This document shows, piece by piece, positions 1 through 9,216 of a stretch of DNA of 64,000 nucleotides. A program made the position numbers and the translations under genes. Source of the DNA: a virus. The stretch covers positions 1 to 64,000 of the IMG/VR virus record IMGVR_UViG_3300025703_000002; one strand, 5' to 3'. Within the stretch, counting starts at the first letter, position 1. Every line of letters starts with the position of its first letter. A model generated the notes under the pieces. It was not told the DNA's origin. It did not search any database and saw only the letters and a list, made by a program, of their open reading frames with translations.

Positions 1-3000
1 TTGTCTTCGTAGTCAAGAATTCCAAGACCTTGTGAAAGAATCGCAGCAACGGCGTCAGGTTGGAGATCGGGAGCGGCATTAGCCTTAGAAAGTCCCTGAA
101 TCTCAGACGCAAGGACACGGCCACCGCCGACAGACTTGACGTCGTTAAAGATATTCGCCACAGCATTCTTGTTAAACTCTTGGAACGCGGCAGGATTAGC
201 TGTAGCCGTATCTGGCACCGGAATTCCGACAGCCCGGAGACCTGCGACGAATTGTGCCTTCTGTTCTGCAAACGCACCGGGTTGAAACGTCTGCATAATC
301 TGTTGAACCGCTTGGAGACGTTGTCGGGCTAATTGTCGGATCTGCATCTGATCCAACATCTTACCCTCATTATCTGCGATAGCCCCCTGCCGCTTTTCGT
401 AAAACCCCGGCTGTTTAGCGATATTTGGATTCCCCTGAACAGCGGCATTCACAGGACCATCAGGAGGTGATCCGGCACCAATACCGATTGGTTGGGCGTC
501 GGGGTTGTCCTTTGCAAGTCCGAGAAGCTGTGACTTCGGGACAAACTGGGTCGGTCCTCCGGGAACAGGTTGGACTTCTTTGAGGTCAAATCCAGCCTTT
601 GCTGTTTCTTGTGCGGCCGTTTGAGCCCCAGCAGAGACTGCTTTCTGGGATATAAAAGCAGGATTAGGAACGACGTGACCACCAGCATCCCAGGCATACC
701 CTTCAGGAACCTGTGTCTGAAGCTGTTGGAGTTTCATCCTAGAGGCTTCAGCAACCTGTTTGATTGGAGAGTATGCCCCGATCGAAGCAGTACGATACGC
801 CTGACCAATAGTAGAATCCAATTGAGACGCCGTTTGAGTCATCTCGGGAGAGACTGCTAATTCAGAAGACGGACTTTGACCAGGACTTGCAGTCACGCCT
901 TTAGCAGTCACTGTCGGGGTGGTGATACTAGAGGGCCCGGAAGAAGAAGCCTCCCCATTCCCTGGAAGATTATCAAGCATCCACTTGAGGTTGACTTGTT
1001 TAATCTGTGCGTCAGTCATCGCCCCCGAGGCTTGAGCATTCTTAAGGGCAGTCTCAGCAGCAACATTTCTCATGTTTGCAACAGACTGGATACCCTTGAG
1101 TCCCCCCTGACCGATATTCGTCAAGGCACTCATAGACGTTCCGCCCATGATCCCAAGACCAGAGGCAAGCATTAACTGACGGGTCTCTGGAGAGATATTC
1201 AGTCCGAGTAGACCAGTTCTTCCGGATGAAGGTGTAGGAGAATTCTCTGGGTACTGTGGAGTAGAAACCTGTTGGACATCAGTAGGCCCATTAGCGCCTG
1301 CCGGGCCGAGGACATTTGCGATCCCCTTACCGACGTTTCCAAGGCCAAGGAAGCCCCCTGAATCGGTGGTGGCTGTAGGAGTAGCGACAGGTCCTGTAGG
1401 ACTGTCAGAGACGCCCCCAGCGACCTTCTGAACGTAGTCCTGCGTTTCCTTCGGAAGGTACGAGAGATAGCTCCCGCCATTCTTAGCAGCCATTCCGATA
1501 GCATGGTCTAACGCCCCAGGACCAGCATTGTAAGCTGCTGCGGCGCGATCAGGGGACCCAAATGTAGCAAGTTGCTTCTGATAGTAAACTTTACCGAGGG
1601 CAGCATTATACTGGGGGTCATTAGATAGTTTCTGCGGGTCCCAGGGGAGTCCAGCGAGTTGCGCAGCTTCTGGGCCGGTACTCGGAAGGACCTGTGCGAT
1701 ACCAACAGCTCCGGCCTTCGAGGTCACAGGAGTCCCGTCAGGTTTGAACTGATGGCCTCCACTCTCTGCCATAAGGATTTTACCAAATCCGGGAGCGGGG
1801 GTAGAACTCTGTGGCGTAGCAGCAGTCTGGGGGACATCACTAGAGGCCCCTGAGTATCCAACGGCATTCCCGTTAGACTGGACAGGAACAGGATTACCCT
1901 CAGCGTCAGAAGCTATATAACCCCCTTGAGGGGCGACAGGGGCAGCAGAGGCAACAGGGGCTGACGGGGCAACTCCCGAGGTAGAGGACTGAGGCGCTTC
2001 AAGCATTGAAACTTGATTATTGTAGGCAACGTTCTGATTCAATTCAGTCGCTAGAGGATCTTCTGGCGTTCCGGGTTGATCGGGGATCGAGGGGATAAGT
2101 CCGGTTCCACCGCCGGTATCAAAATGTTGTCGAACAAGACCGCCTTTGGCGAAACCCGCCCCGTAATCAGCAGCGGATAGCCCTTCGAGGGGGGATGAAC
2201 CAGAGCCCCCGAAGGCATCCCCGGTTAACTGATTACCTCCACCATATGACGGAGTATACAACGCCCCTTGTAGGCCATTTCCGAGGGTCTGGACGGCCTT
2301 TGCAGTCCCCGCAATACTCTGCCCCTGCTGAGAGGCATTCATGGCTACAGAAGGGCTCTGAGAGCCTCCTGAGGGTATCGTATGTCCGATAGGCAAGGAA
2401 ACCTGTGGAACGATCGATCCCCCACCAAGACCTTGTGGCCCTCCGGTAGCCGTGGGATTAAACACCGCTAACTCTTGTGGCTCTCGAAGACCTCCGGTGG
2501 GTCCCCCCATAGCTCTGTGAGGGACTTCGTCAGAGACTCTACCGCCTCGGTTCAGGAAGCTGGCTAGACCTAGGAGGCCACCAGCGATCTGACTTCCAGC
2601 GGAGGTTTGTGTGGTACTTTGTCCAGTAGTAGTCCCACCAGACTGTGATCCGATACCTTCAACGATATTAGCAAGCCACCCAGTTGTCTCGAAGGGATAT
2701 GCCTGCTGTTGTAGGAACTGATTATAAGCGGCAGTGTCCTGAGCCTGCTGGGTCGTCTGCTGGAGCGTTCCTGCATTCGTTTGGGCATTAGCCTCATTGA
2801 GAGCCTCGGTCTGAGCCGTGTTCCCGAGGGCTCCAAGTTGCTGTCCTGCTGCAAGTTGTCTAGCCGCTGTGTTCTGGGACGCAGAGAGTCCAAGACCCTG
2901 TTGCTGCTGTGCCGTTGATAACGCCTGTGAGTAATTCTGGTTGTTGAGGTTCGCGAGTGTAGCATTATTAGCGATATCCTGCTGACCCGCGAGAGCAGCC

Positions 3001-3437
3001 TGGGCGATACCAGCACGGTCTCCACCAAAAGCTCCAGACGATATCGAGTTTCCCTGGAGGCCGGCAGACTGCTGTTGATTCTGGTTCTGAATCTCTGCTT
3101 CAGTGGCGTTAATAACGTCCGATTGATACGGAGATTCGTATTGCTGGATAGCACTCTGGTCGAGTGTAGTAGGATTAATACTCGAAGCAGATGCCCCGGT
3201 CAATCCCCCGGCAACAGCGTTATACCCGTTCTGGATGCCAGAAGCAGAGTTAACAGCACCGATACCAGTATTCTGTTGTGAGTTAATAGGGGAAACTAGC
3301 TCGCCGCCGTAAGCAGAATACGGAGTAGCCGCGACTCCTTTCGCCTGGTTCGTGACAGCCGTATAGTTCGCCATAACCTCGGGGGGAGGCGTATAGGAAC
3401 TCGTCTGGTTCTGTTGGCTGCTCGGCTTAGAACCCAT
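1..3437 (-). CDS. Large virion protein with lytic transglycosylase (SLT) domain, partial
   Basis: This frame is open from an ATG at 3437 to the left edge, so at least 1145 residues are present and the C-terminus is missing. The N-terminal half is Gln/Ala/Ser-rich low-complexity sequence. Around residues 550-650 is a lysozyme-like SLT domain: Glu558 in AESGG is the probable catalytic acid, followed by GAVGIAQV and AAYNAGPG, the standard family motifs. The domain should cut peptidoglycan, probably as an internal or ejected virion protein that opens the wall during DNA entry, like T7 gp16. It is the last visible gene of the leftward late operon and starts 5 bp after the acetyltransferase gene. 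A NRGGRV motif resembles the KRGG motifs of other virion proteins here. The enzymatic domain is confident. The ejection role is inference. Confidence 0.88.
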   Translation of the reverse strand, partial: MGSKPSSQQNQTSSYTPPPEVMANYTAVTNQAKGVAATPYSAYGGELVSPINSQQNTGIGAVNSASGIQNGYNAVAGGLTGASASSINPTTLDQSAIQQYESPYQSDVINATEAEIQNQNQQQSAGLQGNSISSGAFGGDRAGIAQAALAGQQDIANNATLANLNNQNYSQALSTAQQQQGLGLSASQNTAARQLAAGQQLGALGNTAQTEALNEANAQTNAGTLQQTTQQAQDTAAYNQFLQQQAYPFETTGWLANIVEGIGSQSGGTTTGQSTTQTSAGSQIAGGLLGLASFLNRGGRVSDEVPHRAMGGPTGGLREPQELAVFNPTATGGPQGLGGGSIVPQVSLPIGHTIPSGGSQSPSVAMNASQQGQSIAGTAKAVQTLGNGLQGALYTPSYGGGNQLTGDAFGGSGSSPLEGLSAADYGAGFAKGGLVRQHFDTGGGTGLIPSIPDQPGTPEDPLATELNQNVAYNNQVSMLEAPQSSTSGVAPSAPVASAAPVAPQGGYIASDAEGNPVPVQSNGNAVGYSGASSDVPQTAATPQSSTPAPGFGKILMAESGGHQFKPDGTPVTSKAGAVGIAQVLPSTGPEAAQLAGLPWDPQKLSNDPQYNAALGKVYYQKQLATFGSPDRAAAAYNAGPGALDHAIGMAAKNGGSYLSYLPKETQDYVQKVAGGVSDSPTGPVATPTATTDSGGFLGLGNVGKGIANVLGPAGANGPTDVQQVSTPQYPENSPTPSSGRTGLLGLNISPETRQLMLASGLGIMGGTSMSALTNIGQGGLKGIQSVANMRNVAAETALKNAQASGAMTDAQIKQVNLKWMLDNLPGNGEASSSGPSSITTPTVTAKGVTASPGQSPSSELAVSPEMTQTASQLDSTIGQAYRTASIGAYSPIKQVAEASRMKLQQLQTQVPEGYAWDAGGHVVPNPAFISQKAVSAGAQTAAQETAKAGFDLKEVQPVPGGPTQFVPKSQLLGLAKDNPDAQPIGIGAGSPPDGPVNAAVQGNPNIAKQPGFYEKRQGAIADNEGKMLDQMQIRQLARQRLQAVQQIMQTFQPGAFAEQKAQFVAGLRAVGIPVPDTATANPAAFQEFNKNAVANIFNDVKSVGGGRVLASEIQGLSKANAAPDLQPDAVAAILSQGLGILDYED

Positions 3438-3442
3438 TCGGA

Positions 3443-3916
3443 TTAACCTTCAATCTTGTTCGGACGATACGAAAACCAATGGCCACCTTCAGAGAAGTGC
3501 CTTTGATAGAGTCTCCGTTTGGCTTCTAGTTTAACGTCAGAGATAATACCAATCAAAAGCTCTAGTCCTGTCTCGTCTGCGCACTTCCTGGCAAAGAACA
3601 GAAGCTTCTTAGCAAAGTCAGATCTCCGAGAGTCAGGACGGACGAAGGCAAACTTCTCGTACAACTGGAACTCGTCAGAGTAATACACTGGCATGATTTC
3701 GAGGTAGACCACGGCTTTGATGTCGTCCGAAGGACCAATGACTCCGACTATAGCGTTGTCTTGGTTACATCCACGCCAGATAAACTCCTTAGAACGCTCT
3801 TCAGAGAACTTGTGTTGTCCGTTTTCCATATGGAGGAGACAACATATTCGAAACAACTCTTGGTAGTCGTCGGGTGTTGCTATGCGTATATTCGTTTCGA
3901 TATCAGCAGAAGTCAT
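3443..3916 (-). CDS. GNAT-family N-acetyltransferase
   Basis: A 157-residue protein with the GNAT fold pattern. The N-terminal strand (NIRIATPDDYQELF) and motif A-like segment (FVRPDSRRSDFAKKLLFFA, about residues 91-109) should bind acetyl-CoA pyrophosphate. The substrate is unknown. It sits between virion genes and its ATG overlaps the TGA of the upstream gene by 4 bp, so it is translationally coupled in the late operon. GNAT proteins at this place in phage structural modules are known, but their target (capsid protein, host protein or small molecule) is not established. Confidence 0.75.
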   Translation of the reverse strand: MTSADIETNIRIATPDDYQELFRICCLLHMENGQHKFSEERSKEFIWRGCNQDNAIVGVIGPSDDIKAVVYLEIMPVYYSDEFQLYEKFAFVRPDSRRSDFAKKLLFFARKCADETGLELLIGIISDVKLEAKRRLYQRHFSEGGHWFSYRPNKIEG

Positions 3917-4539
3917 TTAGTTCCATCTTTGACAGGAGGAGGGAGTTTCCTAAGATCTTTGATGTTTCTCTTACGGACTTCTTTAACGAAGTCGTCTAAA
4001 ATAGCATGACCTCGTGAGAGATCCCCCATCCCGAGACGACGAACATGCTCCGGAGAAATAACGTGTTCGCCCCCGGCTGCCATGATCTCGATAGGTTCGC
4101 CGTGATCTTCGGGGGTACGTCCGCCCTTGTTCTTATCAAGTGCCGCGCGTTCAAGATGGTGCATATTAGCAAGACCTGGAATCGTACTCGCACGGGGGAG
4201 TTTTGATGTCCCACTAGCACCATAAGGGGCCTCGTCTGGGACAAGAGGCAGTGCGTGCATTAACTTTTCTAGGGCTAAATGGCCGGCTAGTGAGTTCCCC
4301 TGTGCCCCAGGGAGACCTGAGACGACGTCAGCCGGGACGACGTATGACCCCGGAGGGACTGAAATCGGAAGAGTATCGGTTCTGCCAGGACCGGCATCAA
4401 TCAAAGGGCCGACGACACCGCCCGAGGCGCGGCGAGGGACACCCCCTGAAGAATAGTGTGGAACTTTCTTCTTCCCCATTTCCAGGGCAAAACGGATAGC
4501 CTCATTCTTTACTTTGTTTGATCCGGCGAGGACTGTCAT
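3913..4539 (-). CDS. Virion-region protein with PGRTD/VPPGSYVVPADVVSG motif
   Basis: A 208-residue protein, basic at both ends, of unknown biochemical role. It contains a segment GPGRTDTLPISVPPGSYVV followed by PADVVSG, and a C-terminal half with GEPIEIMAAGGEHVISPEHV. I recognise both as recurring pieces of hypothetical podophage structural proteins. It also has a RRASGGVV stretch that resembles the RGG-V motifs of its neighbours. ATGA overlaps on both sides place it firmly in the late operon between the small adaptor-like gene and the GNAT gene. A virion or assembly role is inferred from position only. Confidence 0.6.
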   Translation of the reverse strand: MTVLAGSNKVKNEAIRFALEMGKKKVPHYSSGGVPRRASGGVVGPLIDAGPGRTDTLPISVPPGSYVVPADVVSGLPGAQGNSLAGHLALEKLMHALPLVPDEAPYGASGTSKLPRASTIPGLANMHHLERAALDKNKGGRTPEDHGEPIEIMAAGGEHVISPEHVRRLGMGDLSRGHAILDDFVKEVRKRNIKDLRKLPPPVKDGTK

Positions 4540-4967
4540 CCGATTTTCCAGGTTGTATTATCAAAGTAGACAGGAACAAGATGAGTCCCACTTCCGACCA
4601 CGGTGACACCGAAGTTAGTCGCTGCTGCTACAGTTGAATCTGACACAAAGGCCCTAGCAGGAGAAGCTATGACAGGTAACGTCGATACGAGGTAGACATG
4701 AGAGGTCCCGAACTGTGTCGAAAGGGCTGTCGTCTGTGCCACGATAGCCGTTGTTATTGTATCGACAGCGGTCGCTAGTGTTCCTGTGTTCGTCCCAGAA
4801 GCTGTTGTTCCAGCCTCGATAGCAGTAACTACACCAGTATTGTCTAGGGCGAGAGCAGCCGTCAACGCATTAACAGAAAGAACGAGATTCTGAAGGTTTG
4901 TGACTACGGCCTGAACATTCGCTGCTCCGGCTGCCGCGCTATCCTGGAAGTTCTGCCCTTGCGTCAT
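4536..4967 (-). CDS. Small hypothetical tail/virion protein
   Basis: A 143-residue protein of low complexity, rich in Thr, Ala and Val. The first 90 residues look helical (AAAGAANVQAVVTNLQNLVL, then repeated TAI/TAV units) and may form a coiled trimer. The C-terminal 50 residues look beta-rich and end in YFDNTTWKIG. Such a helix-then-beta layout is common in small trimeric fibre or collar proteins. It overlaps the genes on both sides by 4 bp. No family is recognised. Confidence 0.55.
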   Translation of the reverse strand: MTQGQNFQDSAAAGAANVQAVVTNLQNLVLSVNALTAALALDNTGVVTAIEAGTTASGTNTGTLATAVDTITTAIVAQTTALSTQFGTSHVYLVSTLPVIASPARAFVSDSTVAAATNFGVTVVGSGTHLVPVYFDNTTWKIG

Positions 4968-6994
4968 AGTCGGCCGTCCGAAGCTGTTCTAATTCGAGGT
5001 CCACCCATACGGACAAATGATCCTTTGTCGTTACCCGAGACAGACATACTCGCCAATCGACCTCGAAAACGAACGTTAATAAACGGCTGCCCCACGTTCG
5101 ACATCACGTAGGTCGGAGTCGTATAGCTTGCCCCTACTGGGTAGTCTGCGTATGTAAACATTAGGTTGACTGAGGCCGTTTGGGGCTGATCGAACTGCCC
5201 CCATTTGAAGTCAGGCATCACAAGGTCACAAAAGATCTGGTCCTGGCCGTCAGACAACGCCCAATAACCTGTTTCCACAGACCAATCTAGGGCCTGCCCG
5301 TCAGCGTCGTTACTCGTCTCGTGCTGGTATATTAGGTTAGTCTCAGAATCAGATCCGATAGGAGAGCCCAGACCCGACTGGTCAATCCACGCAGACCTTC
5401 CAAGGAACCCGTAGTCCCACGCAGAGAATTGTGGAGTGAACTTGACGTAGGCTGAATTCTTGCCGTCTCCACCGAGGACTGGGAAATACCAGGTTATCTC
5501 ACCGAACTGTGAGTTCGGGGTGCATCGAATCTTCTTGACGGATGACGTATCAAGATTTTGAAAGATAAAGTCCCAGACGGTACACGGAACAGGGGTTACT
5601 GATCCTCCTGCCGGAAGAGCAAAGAATTGCTTCTGCGACATCCAGAAAACCGTCGTTCCTAGGACGCCAGCAGCGAACTTTCCGATTAATCCACAACCAG
5701 TTGCAAGCTGAGTGAACGAGTAGACAAGGGGAGAGCCTATGAAAGACATCGCCCGGACATCAAGATCAGTCCAGATAATGTCATACTGAGGTCCTTGGAG
5801 GCCACCGACGATACGTGACCCCGTAGACAACCGGAACGAACCCGCAAGATTAGTAACCGCTGCTGTCCAGACTGTGTAGTCTCCGGCGTTACACCAATTA
5901 ATCAACAGTGGGTCTTGTACGCCACGGACCGACGAACCGTAGGCGATAATAATCTGAGCCGAGCCCGAGACAAACATCCCGGTATTAATGAGAGGAGCCT
6001 CAGAGATTATCTGGGCGTTAGCTAGTCCAGACTCAGGTTGCCACGTAAAGATCGGGCCGTCGTTCGGGCTGGCAAGCAGGGTCCCACCGAAGTTGTCTAA
6101 CGTATAATCAGTAACCGTTATAGGCGTCCCCGGATGAGGGCTCGGAGGAACACCGTCACCATACCCACCCTCTCCGTATCCACCGACACCGTATCCAGTC
6201 CCGACGGCTAAAGGCCCGTTAGTGACGTAATACAGTATCTGGGCATTACCCGAATTCTGTGACACCGTATCATTCGAACTTGCCTGGTTAGCGGCGATTA
6301 TGACGAAGGTATTGGCGTCAGTAACAGTCGAGACAGTGTAGAAGCCGAAGAGAGTTATCCCCCCGACTACCGTCGCTAGGGTCACGGGGAAGGTTTGTCC
6401 GACTGAATACCCATGGTCGTCAAGAACAACAGTGACGTCAGGAGACCCTGATACTGTCGTAAACGTAGCAACCGCGCCACCGTTATTAACAGTCCCTGTG
6501 GCATTTGTAGAGGCCGTTATTGTATACGTATCTGCGTCAATGCCTTCAGTCACCGGGTATGGACCTGAGATAACAATTCCCCCGATTGAAACCGGGGTGT
6601 TTATGACGACAACGTCATAGACCGTAGCGTTACTCCCGGTATCAACTATTGTAACGATTTTTGTAGTCGCGACTGTCGAGAAGTTCACAGCCGGGTTTGT
6701 TACAGTTAATTCCGGGGTTATATCCTTTAGAGTCGTCCCAGTCAGAACGTCGAGTTCACCTACGGCACCGATAGCTAAATGAAGAACTCCCGAGAGATCT
6801 TCCCAGGCATGGAGGGCTGTGACCTCAGACGCGATCGGAAACGGGTAGAACTTCGTCCATCCTCCGAGTTTCTGCGCCAGCCCTGAGCCGGGGTCCCAAC
6901 GGATTAACTGAGTCGCTTGATAAGCAGCTTCGTTCAGACTCGGCGTTCTGTTGGTGTTTACTCCGGGGATTAATTGAACTTGATGGGTCGGCAT
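4964..6994 (-). CDS. Large tail protein (gp10 / tail tubular B-like), 676 aa
   Basis: The frame is open back to 7225, but I place the start at ATG 6994. There TGA of the upstream adaptor and ATG share one base (TGATG), and the first residues MPTHQVQLIPGVNTNRTP read like a true N-terminus. The protein is beta-rich, with a Gly-rich YGVGGYGEGGYGDGV loop near the middle and a WQPESG/W.DLDVRAMSF pattern typical of propeller-like podovirus tail proteins (P22 gp10 or T7 tail tubular protein B role). One stretch (ITVVDTG... to TFTTVSGSP) resembles the dgd-V-tVTi repeats of phage hub and fibre proteins. It sits directly after the adaptor gene, as expected for a tail-tube component. Exact homology is uncertain. 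Confidence 0.65.
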   Translation of the reverse strand: MPTHQVQLIPGVNTNRTPSLNEAAYQATQLIRWDPGSGLAQKLGGWTKFYPFPIASEVTALHAWEDLSGVLHLAIGAVGELDVLTGTTLKDITPELTVTNPAVNFSTVATTKIVTIVDTGSNATVYDVVVINTPVSIGGIVISGPYPVTEGIDADTYTITASTNATGTVNNGGAVATFTTVSGSPDVTVVLDDHGYSVGQTFPVTLATVVGGITLFGFYTVSTVTDANTFVIIAANQASSNDTVSQNSGNAQILYYVTNGPLAVGTGYGVGGYGEGGYGDGVPPSPHPGTPITVTDYTLDNFGGTLLASPNDGPIFTWQPESGLANAQIISEAPLINTGMFVSGSAQIIIAYGSSVRGVQDPLLINWCNAGDYTVWTAAVTNLAGSFRLSTGSRIVGGLQGPQYDIIWTDLDVRAMSFIGSPLVYSFTQLATGCGLIGKFAAGVLGTTVFWMSQKQFFALPAGGSVTPVPCTVWDFIFQNLDTSSVKKIRCTPNSQFGEITWYFPVLGGDGKNSAYVKFTPQFSAWDYGFLGRSAWIDQSGLGSPIGSDSETNLIYQHETSNDADGQALDWSVETGYWALSDGQDQIFCDLVMPDFKWGQFDQPQTASVNLMFTYADYPVGASYTTPTYVMSNVGQPFINVRFRGRLASMSVSGNDKGSFVRMGGPRIRTASDGRL

Positions 6995-7707
6995 CAGGTA
7001 CGGGCCGGGGTAAATTGCGACGGCAACTGTGAGCTCCAGCCAGTGGCGTAGTAACGCCTCATTGCGTCCTCGACTGCCGCTGAGTCTCGAAGGGTCACGT
7101 ATTGTTGTTCCCAGGACTGCGCCATCTTCGGATCGTCTGCCTGTTGGCCAAAGTTCTTCATAAACCCAGACATTTGAATCATCGATGCGGTGACAAGCAG
7201 GTCTGGGAGATACGTCGAGATCCAATTCGTCGCGATGGTTCCGGACAAAGGAGAAGGTCGGACAGTCCCGATGACTTCAATGTTATACGCATGGTCTGGG
7301 TATGGTGCGATCTCAATGATCTGATCGGTTACAGGACGCCAATACTGAGGAATTCCTGTTATCGTTGCAGATCCAAAGGTCCAATCCATAAAGGCTCTTG
7401 AAGAAATCACCATAGGATTTCTAGAACCTAGGTCTGGATTCGTCGTTCCAGACGGTGTTATAATGTAGACGTCACGGATGACGTTAAAGACAGGGTTCAG
7501 CGAGGAGAGATTAACGATCCTTGTCCCGACAGTCACCGTTGGGGTTGACGTGCTCGTATTCGTATTTAGAAGATCTAGCTCTCTCGTGATCCGGTCTGTA
7601 GCGTAGTCAGAACAACTCGGAAGGTTCGACAAGAAATTGGGGTCGTCGGCATTAAACTGCGACAACAGAGCAATCTCAGTCAGCCAAGTTGTATAGTTGA
7701 GACTCAT
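6994..7707 (-). CDS. Head-tail adaptor / tail tubular A-like protein
   Basis: A 237-residue protein, mostly helical, with a central region (DWTFGSATITGIPQYWRPV, then IIEIAPYPDHAYNIEVIG) that is typical of podoviral head-completion and tail-tube A proteins. These have a helical body with a small beta module that docks on the portal. It lies between a 132-residue hypothetical and the gp10-like gene and overlaps both, so it is cotranslated with the tail components. A close resemblance in general layout to the 8515-9216 product suggests two related adaptor rings. This is inference from pattern and position. Confidence 0.6.
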   Translation of the reverse strand: MSLNYTTWLTEIALLSQFNADDPNFLSNLPSCSDYATDRITRELDLLNTNTSTSTPTVTVGTRIVNLSSLNPVFNVIRDVYIITPSGTTNPDLGSRNPMVISSRAFMDWTFGSATITGIPQYWRPVTDQIIEIAPYPDHAYNIEVIGTVRPSPLSGTIATNWISTYLPDLLVTASMIQMSGFMKNFGQQADDPKMAQSWEQQYVTLRDSAAVEDAMRRYYATGWSSQLPSQFTPART

Positions 7708-8102
7708 GTCGGGAATGTCTGAGCTAGAGCAAAGAGCGAGACCATCTGAGAATTACTGTAGCCAAGAGCCGGTTGAAGGAAGTCCTGGATAAACGGATCG
7801 ACGATGTTAATCACGAAGGCGTGGTTCCAGGCGATGTTATACGTATTCGTAACGTCTGCCGGGAGCAATTCAAAGGCCTGATACATAACTCCTTGAGACG
7901 CCATCGCGGCAAAGAGTTGTCTCATGGAACACGATCCGGGGCCTAATCCGTAGGCTAACTGGGCGATCTGCCCCGTAGTACACCGGTAAGTAATCCATGT
8001 CCCCGTCATCGAGTCGAACTGGTAGATAAAACACAGTTCTGTCCCGTTTAGTCCTAGAACAGGAGGAAGGGAATTTAAGGTCGTTCCAACGTAGTTAGTC
8101 AC
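7704..8102 (-). CDS. Hypothetical virion-region protein
   Basis: A 132-residue protein of unknown function. It begins MTNYVGTTLNSLPPVLGLNG and contains two Cys residues (CTTGQ and GSCSM) but no metal-binding pattern. The second half is predicted helical and hydrophobic without a clear membrane segment. It overlaps the following gene by 4 bp and follows the zinc-ribbon gene by 25 bp, so it belongs to the head-tail joining block. Confidence 0.5.
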   Translation of the reverse strand: MTNYVGTTLNSLPPVLGLNGTELCFIYQFDSMTGTWITYRCTTGQIAQLAYGLGPGSCSMRQLFAAMASQGVMYQAFELLPADVTNTYNIAWNHAFVINIVDPFIQDFLQPALGYSNSQMVSLFALAQTFPT

Positions 8103-8127
8103 TTCGTTCCTAACACTAGAAAATTTG

Positions 8128-8511
8128 TCAAGGAAGTGTCCCTATCGGATTGTTGGAACACAATAGGACTGTCGTGCCATCGGCGGCAAGAATAAACAAA
8201 GACCCGTCAGCGATTGTGACGATATTGCTCTCACCTTGGTAGTTAAATCCGGTTACTGTAAACGGCTCTGGACGTGCGTTATAGATCGGAAGGGGGTCGG
8301 GGGATAGAATTCTCGCACGAAGCTGCTCTTGCGGAGTGTCATAGCAGGGCTGACAAACGAGGATTCTAAGATTAAAAAGTTGTTCCCCCCTCCAATCAAA
8401 TTGGAAGGATAAATCTTTGTGGTTCCACATCCGACCGCAGCGATCACAGACACCAGCCGCTTGTGGAAATCGTGAATTTACTCGGGTATGGCCGTGCGAA
8501 CGATAACTCAC
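8128..8511 (-). CDS. Zinc-ribbon virion-region protein
   Basis: A 127-residue protein with one zinc ribbon: CDRC (residues about 22-25) and CQPC (about 53-56), separated by a WNHKDLSFQFDWRG segment. The C-terminal 60 residues are beta-rich and end NNPIGTLP. The start is a GTG at 8511 preceded by a strong GGAGGTGATTC ribosome-binding site that overlaps the end of the upstream gene. Proteins of this shape occur in phage structural modules beside the adaptor genes. Their role is not known to me. Confidence 0.6.
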   Translation of the reverse strand: MSYRSHGHTRVNSRFPQAAGVCDRCGRMWNHKDLSFQFDWRGEQLFNLRILVCQPCYDTPQEQLRARILSPDPLPIYNARPEPFTVTGFNYQGESNIVTIADGSLFILAADGTTVLLCSNNPIGTLP

Positions 8512-8514
8512 GAA

Positions 8515-9216
8515 TCACCTCCAATAGCTGGATGCTATGGGGCTGATAAAGAGAGGCACGAACTCGTTTATCTGGGAGAACATCACGTTCAGGGCCTTCG
8601 TGGCGTCGTCCGAACGGGTCTGCTCAAGATCAGTGGCGTAAATTCTTGCCAGACGATGGGCTAAACAGGCGACATAAGCATCTAATGACAGATAAGGAAT
8701 CTGGGGATTCGTCGCGTTCTGGGTAACAGCATCTTGTATCTGAGTGAACCGATAATACGCCAGCGTAGGTATCGATCCGTCTGGGACGGGCCATAGCGTA
8801 AAAGACGAGGAGATCAAACGATCGTACCAGTAAACCGTTGGATCCCCTTGTTGAGACTTATCAGGTGTACTTGCGTACTCAGTCCTAGAATACGGAGTTA
8901 TGATGCGGTCTGAGGTTGTTCCGTCTCCGTTAGGAATCTGGATGAAGACGTCAAGCATCATCACGGTGTCTTCAGGAACGGAGTACGTGGCCTGTCCTTG
9001 GACGAGGTTCACCGTCTGGAGATCTACCGTCCATAGGGTAGGTCCGAGGCACGCCCATTGAGCCTGAAGGAGATTAGCCTCAGTCTTCGCGTCAGCAAAG
9101 TGCTCGGTGACGAGTTCTGATCTGTGGAGTTTAATCCTCCGATAAGCGGCAACGACTAGCTCACCGACTGAGGGTAAGAAACTGTACGAATTACTAGTCT
9201 GACCAGAAGTTGTCAC
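8515..9216 (-). CDS. Head-tail adaptor-like protein (gp4-like)
   Basis: A 233-residue helical protein with a pattern I associate with podoviral head-tail connector/adaptor proteins. It has an N-terminal helix (LVVAAYRRIKLHRSELVTEH), a central beta module (QATYSVPEDTVMMLDVFIQI) and a C-terminal helix (LDAYVACLAHRLARIYA). The start is GTG at 9216 and overlaps the TGA of the upstream secreted-protein gene. It should sit below the portal ring. The assignment rests on architecture and position. Confidence 0.6.
   Translation of the reverse strand: MTTSGQTSNSYSFLPSVGELVVAAYRRIKLHRSELVTEHFADAKTEANLLQAQWACLGPTLWTVDLQTVNLVQGQATYSVPEDTVMMLDVFIQIPNGDGTTSDRIITPYSRTEYASTPDKSQQGDPTVYWYDRLISSSFTLWPVPDGSIPTLAYYRFTQIQDAVTQNATNPQIPYLSLDAYVACLAHRLARIYATDLEQTRSDDATKALNVMFSQINEFVPLFISPIASSYWR

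Noticed and set aside
2570-3154. 194-residue minus-strand ORF inside the transglycosylase gene
   Set aside because: It is in another frame of the large open gene, rich in Arg/Ser/Leu, as expected for a shadow frame.
7000-7225. Extended N-terminus of the large tail protein from 7225
   Set aside because: It would overlap the adaptor gene by over 200 bp and reads as unstructured shadow sequence; the TGATG junction at 6994 is the natural start.
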